DNA from: Lachnospiraceae bacterium UBA6987
Lineage (GTDB): Bacteria > Bacillota > Clostridia > Lachnospirales > Lachnospiraceae
NCBI GenBank assembly: GCA_002449955.1
Contig: DJYD01000022.1
Coordinates: forward strand, 53,971 to 64,062
DNA length: 10,092 nucleotides
Direction of reading: 5' to 3'
A program made the translations under genes and the position numbers. Positions 6,002 to 10,092 of the stretch are shown piece by piece (the first letter of the stretch is position 1; every line of letters begins with the position of its first letter). The notes below the pieces were generated by a model that worked only from the letters and a program-made list of their open reading frames with translations, had not been told where the DNA came from and searched no databases.

Positions 6002-6910
6002 CTACAGTCCCGTATGTTCGGCAATATAGCGGCGTCCCTTGATCGCATACTCAAGCGGGTTCGCCTTGGCAGGATCCTGCTCGGCCTCCACAAGGAGCCA
6101 GCCCTCGTATCCGGCTTCGGAAAGGAGCTTGAATACCGGATCGAAGTCCACGTCTCCGTCTCCGGGCACCGTAAAGGCGCCCTCCCGGACGGCTTTCAGG
6201 AAGCTCCAGCCGTTCTTTTTCACTTCTTCCACGACCGGAAGGCGCATGTCCTTTAAATGGACGTGGCCGACGCGGTCCACATATTTTTTCAGCATCGCCA
6301 GAGGATCTTCCCCGGCAAAGGTGAAATGGCCGGTATCGTAGCACAGGAACACATAACGCGGGTCCGTAGCGGCCATCATGCGGTCGGTCTCCGCTGCGGT
6401 CTGCACCACCGTTCCCATGTGATGGTGGTAGCAGAGCTTGAAGCCGCGCTCACAGGCCGCCTTCCCGAGCGCATTCAGCCCGGTGCAGAGGCGCTCCCAC
6501 TCCTCATCGTTCATCACGTGCTTATGCGCGCCGGTGAGAATGGGGACGTCCGTCTTTCCCTGTATGGAATAGCTCTGCTCGGAAACATTGATGCGGTCCG
6601 CGCCGACGGCGGCGAGGAAGTCCAGTTCTCGTTCAAAGTCCGCGAGATTCTCCTCAAGCGGCTTTGTCAGCAGGAAGGAGGAAAACCAGCGGCTTGCGAT
6701 GCGCATGCCGCGCAGGTCCAGTTCCCGCTTCAGCTCGGCGGGATCCTTCGGGTACTTGTTGCCGATCTCACAGCCGGTAAAGCCCGCCAGCGCCATTTCG
6801 CTCACGGTCTGGCGGAAGGTATTCTCCGCGCCGAGTTCCGGCATATCGTCATTGCACCAGCCGATCGGGGCGATGCCGAGCTTAACCTTTTCCGGGTCAA
6901 ATAAGCGCAT
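6002..6910 (-). CDS. iolE: Myo-inosose-2 dehydratase IolE
   Basis: IolE removes water from 2-keto-myo-inositol to give 3D-trihydroxycyclohexane-1,2-dione (EC 4.2.1.44), the substrate of IolD. Its 302 residues match the family, a xylose-isomerase-like TIM barrel of the AP-endonuclease-2 superfamily. The diagnostic N-terminus KLGIAPIGWCNDDMPELG and GFTGCEIGNKYPKDP are present. Candidate metal and substrate residues are in CYHHHMGTVVQT, LCYDTGHF, GHVHLKD and WLLVEAEQD. These patterns separate it from the related inosose isomerase IolI. The start is supported by AGAGG eight bases before the ATG. It follows the larA-like gene by 23 bases, and its stop overlaps the iolB ribosome binding site. IolG, which would make its substrate, is not in the window. 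Confidence 0.96.
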   Translation of the reverse strand: MRLFDPEKVKLGIAPIGWCNDDMPELGAENTFRQTVSEMALAGFTGCEIGNKYPKDPAELKRELDLRGMRIASRWFSSFLLTKPLEENLADFERELDFLAAVGADRINVSEQSYSIQGKTDVPILTGAHKHVMNDEEWERLCTGLNALGKAACERGFKLCYHHHMGTVVQTAAETDRMMAATDPRYVFLCYDTGHFTFAGEDPLAMLKKYVDRVGHVHLKDMRLPVVEEVKKNGWSFLKAVREGAFTVPGDGDVDFDPVFKLLSEAGYEGWLLVEAEQDPAKANPLEYAIKGRRYIAEHTGL

Positions 6911-6933
6911 TTTTCTTTCCTCTCTTTTTCTTT

Positions 6934-8187
6934 TTATGAACCTACGACCATCGGAAGGGTTGAACCGCCGTACGGCATGCTTAAAACGGTGGCTTCCGGT
7001 CCGAGTTTGCGGAATGCATCATCAAGCGCCTCCTGTACCGAATGTTTCGGTGTCAAGAAAACGGAGCGCACAAAATCATCCTCAAGTTCGCTCACCAGCA
7101 TGATCTCCGCCTTCTGCAGCACTAACGCGATGGCAGCCGCTTTGTGGCCGCCCAGACGGAATTCTTTTTTAATCCTTTCAATCAGTGATTCCGCAGTTGC
7201 CGCGCTTTTCATCCATTCTTCAAATGTTTTCTCGCCCATGCCTTCCCGGCAGGAGCCGATCAGAATAATGATGCCGCCCTTCTTAACTGCGTGAGCCGCA
7301 TTATCGAGGGCCTTCTGTGTCTGATACAGATTCAGGTCCTTCGGTGCACCGCCCTGTGAGACAATGACAATATCCGCAGGGGCTTTCAGTTCTTTACGGT
7401 ACAGCGTATCGAGAAAACGGCAGCCCTCACGGTGTGCCAGGACAGCATCGCCTGCCACAGCCTTTAGGATCTCCTTATGTTCAGAAAGGACTACATTCAG
7501 AATAAAATCGATCCCAACCATAGCCCCGGCTTCTTCAATATCCTGACGGAGCGGATTGCCCTCGAGATTTCCCGCATGGCATTCCGGCAGGACCATGCGG
7601 CTGTGATTGGCCTGAATGGCAGCTCTTGTGGAAACGCCGGGCATGATCGCTTTGGCGCCGCCGGAATATCCGGCAAAATAATGGTACTCGATATTGCCGA
7701 GGCAGATTCTTCTGTCTGCCTCAGCAACGATTCTTGTAATATCCACGGGTGTTCCGAGCGAAGTTGTCCCGTAGGAGACACAGTCATCCGGATCCGAATC
7801 CACGCAGCGGATCTCGTTAAATGCCCTTTCTCCTGCCAGCTTTCTCTGCTCTTCCGCCGTATGCCTGCGGTGACTTCCCAAAGCAAAGACCAAGGTGATA
7901 TCCTCTGGCTTTATTCCTCCGGCATACAGTTCATCCAGAACTGACGGCATAACGACAGCCGTCGGCATGGGTCTGGTAATATCGCTTGTCACAATCGCAA
8001 CGGTCTCGCCGGGCCTCACAATATCACGCAGGCAGGGCGTTCCGATAGGAGCCGCCAAGGCCCTCCGCACTTCTGCATCGCCGGTAAGACCTGCAGGGAC
8101 CGGACCGGCATGCAGCTCGCCGATCAGGTTTCGATCCGGAACCTCAACTGTCTGCACGCCTGTTCCGAAGCCAAATTCAAGCTTCAT
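6934..8187 (-). CDS. larA: LarA-family nickel-pincer 2-hydroxyacid racemase/epimerase
   Basis: A homologue of lactate racemase LarA, which racemises 2-hydroxyacids by hydride transfer to a nickel-pincer nucleotide bound to a lysine. Its 417 residues match the family (~420). Conserved active-site residues appear in order with near-canonical spacing: Arg72 (SDITRPMP), His106 (GSHRRHT), His169 (IEYHYFAGY), the cofactor-binding Lys179 (SGGAKAIMPG) and His195 (ANHSRM). The His169-Lys179-His195 distances of 10 and 16 equal those of the L. plantarum enzyme (174, 184, 200). Lys283 in GGAPKDLNLYQTQKAL is the likely second conserved lysine. The superfamily also contains malate, phenyllactate, hydroxyglutarate and gluconate-type enzymes, so lactate is only one candidate. 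The cofactor needs LarB, LarC and LarE, which are not here. The start overlaps the pgk stop as ATGA (8184-8187). Its place directly before iolE is unusual. Confidence 0.9.
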   Translation of the reverse strand: MKLEFGFGTGVQTVEVPDRNLIGELHAGPVPAGLTGDAEVRRALAAPIGTPCLRDIVRPGETVAIVTSDITRPMPTAVVMPSVLDELYAGGIKPEDITLVFALGSHRRHTAEEQRKLAGERAFNEIRCVDSDPDDCVSYGTTSLGTPVDITRIVAEADRRICLGNIEYHYFAGYSGGAKAIMPGVSTRAAIQANHSRMVLPECHAGNLEGNPLRQDIEEAGAMVGIDFILNVVLSEHKEILKAVAGDAVLAHREGCRFLDTLYRKELKAPADIVIVSQGGAPKDLNLYQTQKALDNAAHAVKKGGIIILIGSCREGMGEKTFEEWMKSAATAESLIERIKKEFRLGGHKAAAIALVLQKAEIMLVSELEDDFVRSVFLTPKHSVQEALDDAFRKLGPEATVLSMPYGGSTLPMVVGS

Positions 8188-9455
8188 TTTTCTTTTCCGT
8201 CCTTCTCCATAGGGATCTGAGACCCGTGCTTTAACGCCCGGACAACCGGCAGCTCCTCGCCGCTTAAGAAGCGGATCAATGCGCCGCCGCCCGTGCAGAT
8301 GTAGCCCATTTGCTCCGTCAGCCCGTATTTTTCCGTTGCGGCGATGCTGTCGCCGCCGCCAAGGACAGTAAAACCGGCCGTGTCTGCAAGTGCCTGCCAG
8401 ATCATTTTAGTGCCATATTCGCTTGCTGTCTTCTCAAAGACCCCCATCGGCCCGTTGATAAATACAGTTTTTGCCCCAAGGATGCGCTGTCTGTAATCTT
8501 CCGCTGTTTTGCATCCGATATCGACTGCGGCACAGTCTTCCGGCATTTCACCTACAGACGTTTCCTGCCGTTTGCCATCCTGCACCCAGGCAAGATCCTG
8601 CGGCAGCACGATCCTGTCTCCGTAGCGGCGGTAAAGCTCTGCAGCCTTTTCGAAAAACTCCGCATAACCAGACTTTTCAATAAAGGCCCGGCTGCCCTCA
8701 CCGATCGCCCTGCCAAGGCCGATCAGGAAAATATTGGCTACCAGTCCGCCTGTCAGGATGGTGTCGGCGATGCCGCGGCTAAGGACCGTGTTCATCATCT
8801 CAAAGGCATCCGCGATCTTCGCGCCGCCCAGAATGAAAACGCAGGGCCGCTTCGGCTCCTCCATCACAGAAGACACGGTGCAGTATTCCTTTTCAAACAG
8901 CCTTCCCATGGCGGAGGGCAGGATCTGCTCAAAGCCGCAGAGACTCGGCTGATCACGGTGCGCAGCCGCAAAGGCATCACAGATGTACAGATCGGCAAGG
9001 GGCGCCAGTTTCTGCGGCAGTAGCGTCTTCGCCTGCGCCTCGTGTGAGAGGCATAGTTTTCGTTCAAACAGCGTCTGCTCTTCTGCAACGAATCGGACGT
9101 TGTCTAACAGAAGGATTTCACCGTCCTTAAGGGAGCGGATCGCCTCGCGCGCAGCCGGGCCGCAGACATCGTCGATCCAGTTCACCTTCCGGCCGAGAAG
9201 CTCGGTCAGCACTTCGGCATGCGGTTTTGTCGCATAAAAATTCTGATACTCGATGTCGCTTCCCTGATGGGCCATCAGTACAAGTTTTGCCCCTTTATCT
9301 GACAGTTCCCGTATCGTCGGGACACAGGCTCTGATTCTGTTAATACTCTTCAGCTTTCCTGATTCCCGGTCAACCGGCTGATTGATATCCACACGGCAAA
9401 GAACGACCTTACCCTGTACATCCACATCATCAAGTGTTCTGATCCCAAATCGCAT
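8184..9455 (-). CDS. pgk: Phosphoglycerate kinase, archaeal-like type
   Basis: Converts 1,3-bisphosphoglycerate and ADP to 3-phosphoglycerate and ATP in the cytoplasm. It has 423 residues and a two-lobed PGK layout. Substrate residues are visible in CRVDINQPVD (Asp23, Asn25), in NRIRACVPTIREL (Arg40), and as Arg121 (LLDNVRF) and Arg167 (CDAFAAAHRDQPSL). The C-lobe shows LGGAKIADAF (Lys213), LTGGLVANIFL, GPMGVFE and VLGGGDSIAA. Several motifs resemble archaeal PGKs rather than the usual bacterial enzyme: DIN-PVD instead of DFNVP, AHQG instead of SHLGRP, and DAFAAAHR instead of DAFGTAHR. GGGDS is the bacterial variant, where many archaea have GGGHS. AAAGGGA five bases before the ATG supports the start. 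It lies 21 bases after a type II gap gene and overlaps the larA-like gene by four. A normal bacterial pgk may exist elsewhere in the genome. Confidence 0.93.
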   Translation of the reverse strand: MRFGIRTLDDVDVQGKVVLCRVDINQPVDRESGKLKSINRIRACVPTIRELSDKGAKLVLMAHQGSDIEYQNFYATKPHAEVLTELLGRKVNWIDDVCGPAAREAIRSLKDGEILLLDNVRFVAEEQTLFERKLCLSHEAQAKTLLPQKLAPLADLYICDAFAAAHRDQPSLCGFEQILPSAMGRLFEKEYCTVSSVMEEPKRPCVFILGGAKIADAFEMMNTVLSRGIADTILTGGLVANIFLIGLGRAIGEGSRAFIEKSGYAEFFEKAAELYRRYGDRIVLPQDLAWVQDGKRQETSVGEMPEDCAAVDIGCKTAEDYRQRILGAKTVFINGPMGVFEKTASEYGTKMIWQALADTAGFTVLGGGDSIAATEKYGLTEQMGYICTGGGALIRFLSGEELPVVRALKHGSQIPMEKDGKEK

Positions 9456-9476
9456 AGTATCCCTTTCGGGCCGTGC

Positions 9477-10092
9477 TTATTTGAAACGGCCGATCTTCAG
9501 ATATTTGTTGGTCTCGGCAGTGCCTTCCTCGCAGGTCAGCTGCATCTTAAGCGCAGCACGGATCGCGTCCATGGTCTCGGGGATCGTGACGCTCTCCTGC
9601 GGAATGTTGATGGCAAACATGATGTCGTTTCCGCTCTCCACCACGCTGTCTTCCCAGATCGCGATCTCGTACATGTCGCCGCGGCGGTTGCCGAGGTCAC
9701 GCGCGTATTTGAACAGGGAGGCGTTGCCCTTGAAGCCTTCGTCGATCGTGACGGTGCGGATGCGCGGATGCTTCCTGAAGGCTTCGATCGCCATTTCCTT
9801 CGTGATCTTTCCTTCCTTCGGCGTGACGAGCACGGTGATGATATGGCCGTGCGTGACCGGCGTATGCACCAGGATGCCGGTCGCATCGATGTGCGGCATG
9901 ATGGTCATCAGGTCGAGAGCCTGATGCGAAGGCGCCTTGTCGATCTGCAGGGCATTGGTCAGTCCGCGGTGATAATCACCGGGATCGGCCACGCGGCGGA
10001 TGATGGTGATGGCGACCTTCTCCACGGGAATGATGCGGTCCAGGCAGTCCACCGCACGGATCAGGCCCGTGGTGTTGCAGCTGGTCAGCTTC
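9477..10092 (-). CDS. gap: Type II (archaeal-type) glyceraldehyde-3-phosphate dehydrogenase, C-terminal part (5' end outside window)
   Basis: Catalyses phosphorylating oxidation of glyceraldehyde-3-phosphate to 1,3-bisphosphoglycerate with NAD(P), or the reverse. About 204 C-terminal residues are visible; the frame is open to the right edge, so the NAD(P)-binding N-terminus lies outside. The first visible residues are TSCNTTGLIRAVDCL, the catalytic cysteine motif of archaeal-type GAPDH; the usual bacterial enzyme has SCTTN. The Cys codon is at 10077-10079. Further type II features are GDYHRGLTNALQ, the HxH in VTHGHIITVLVTPK, and SGNDIMFAINIPQESVTIPETMDAIRA. The C-terminus ALKMQLTCEEGTAETNKYLKIG also fits the archaeal form. 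It is the first visible gene of the operon, 21 bases before pgk. Whether it runs in the glycolytic or gluconeogenic direction, and with which cofactor, cannot be told here. Confidence 0.92.
   Translation of the reverse strand, partial: KLTSCNTTGLIRAVDCLDRIIPVEKVAITIIRRVADPGDYHRGLTNALQIDKAPSHQALDLMTIMPHIDATGILVHTPVTHGHIITVLVTPKEGKITKEMAIEAFRKHPRIRTVTIDEGFKGNASLFKYARDLGNRRGDMYEIAIWEDSVVESGNDIMFAINIPQESVTIPETMDAIRAALKMQLTCEEGTAETNKYLKIGRFK

Noticed and set aside
5471..6256. A 261-codon plus-strand frame spanning the iolB/iolE junction
   Set aside because: It is antisense to two strongly recognised genes and has no family resemblance; it is a shadow frame.
6911..6933. Pyrimidine-rich run on the plus strand between larA and iolE as a possible terminator
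   Set aside because: There is no hairpin next to it. On the coding strand it is the purine-rich leader containing the iolE ribosome binding site.
1..10092. CRISPR arrays, tRNAs, insertion sequences, phage or defence genes
   Set aside because: I found no direct-repeat array, cloverleaf-like sequence, transposase or integrase motif, or terminal inverted repeats. All coding regions belong to metabolic, transport or folding families.

Overview
The window looks like a chromosomal segment of an anaerobic or fermentative bacterium of the Bacillota (Firmicutes). Support comes from strong AGGAGG-type ribosome binding sites, sigma-A-like promoters, a solitary ECF transporter S component under a cobalamin riboswitch, a MetNI importer and an iol-type inositol operon. 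GC content is moderate to high and uneven. The species cannot be named from sequence alone. No mobile element, CRISPR array, tRNA or rRNA was seen.

Layout. (1) Bases 2-1283, plus strand: the 3' part of metN and complete metI, the ATPase and permease of a methionine ABC importer. The genes overlap, and a two-way terminator (about 1316-1368) follows. (2) Bases 1373-2579, minus strand: a B12-regulated unit made of a promoter (2531-2558), a cobalamin riboswitch (about 2371-2524), a likely intrinsic terminator as expression platform (2309-2344), a membrane-anchored DUF4430 protein (1899-2294) and an ECF S component (1373-1909). Together these suggest uptake of a corrinoid or corrinoid precursor. 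(3) Bases 2598-3198, minus strand: a monocistronic cyclophilin-type peptidyl-prolyl isomerase with its own promoter and terminator. (4) Bases 3213-10092, minus strand: one tightly packed operon in the order gap (partial) - pgk - larA-like - iolE - iolB - iolD - terminator. Its promoter lies beyond the right edge.

How the genes work together. IolE, IolD and IolB are the dehydratase, ring-opening hydrolase and isomerase of myo-inositol catabolism. They convert 2-keto-myo-inositol to 2-deoxy-5-keto-gluconate. The following kinase and aldolase steps, not in this window, yield DHAP and malonate semialdehyde. The operon starts with GAPDH and PGK of the archaeal (type II) form, which could carry the DHAP-derived triose phosphate to 3-phosphoglycerate with ATP gain. 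Between these and the iol genes lies a LarA-family nickel-pincer racemase/epimerase whose substrate cannot be told from sequence.

The most interesting points are the archaeal-type gap-pgk pair and LarA homologue joined to inositol genes in one operon, and the readable switching architecture of the cobalamin riboswitch. In the riboswitch, a CUUGCC element occurs both in the P1 3' strand and in the terminator 5' arm.
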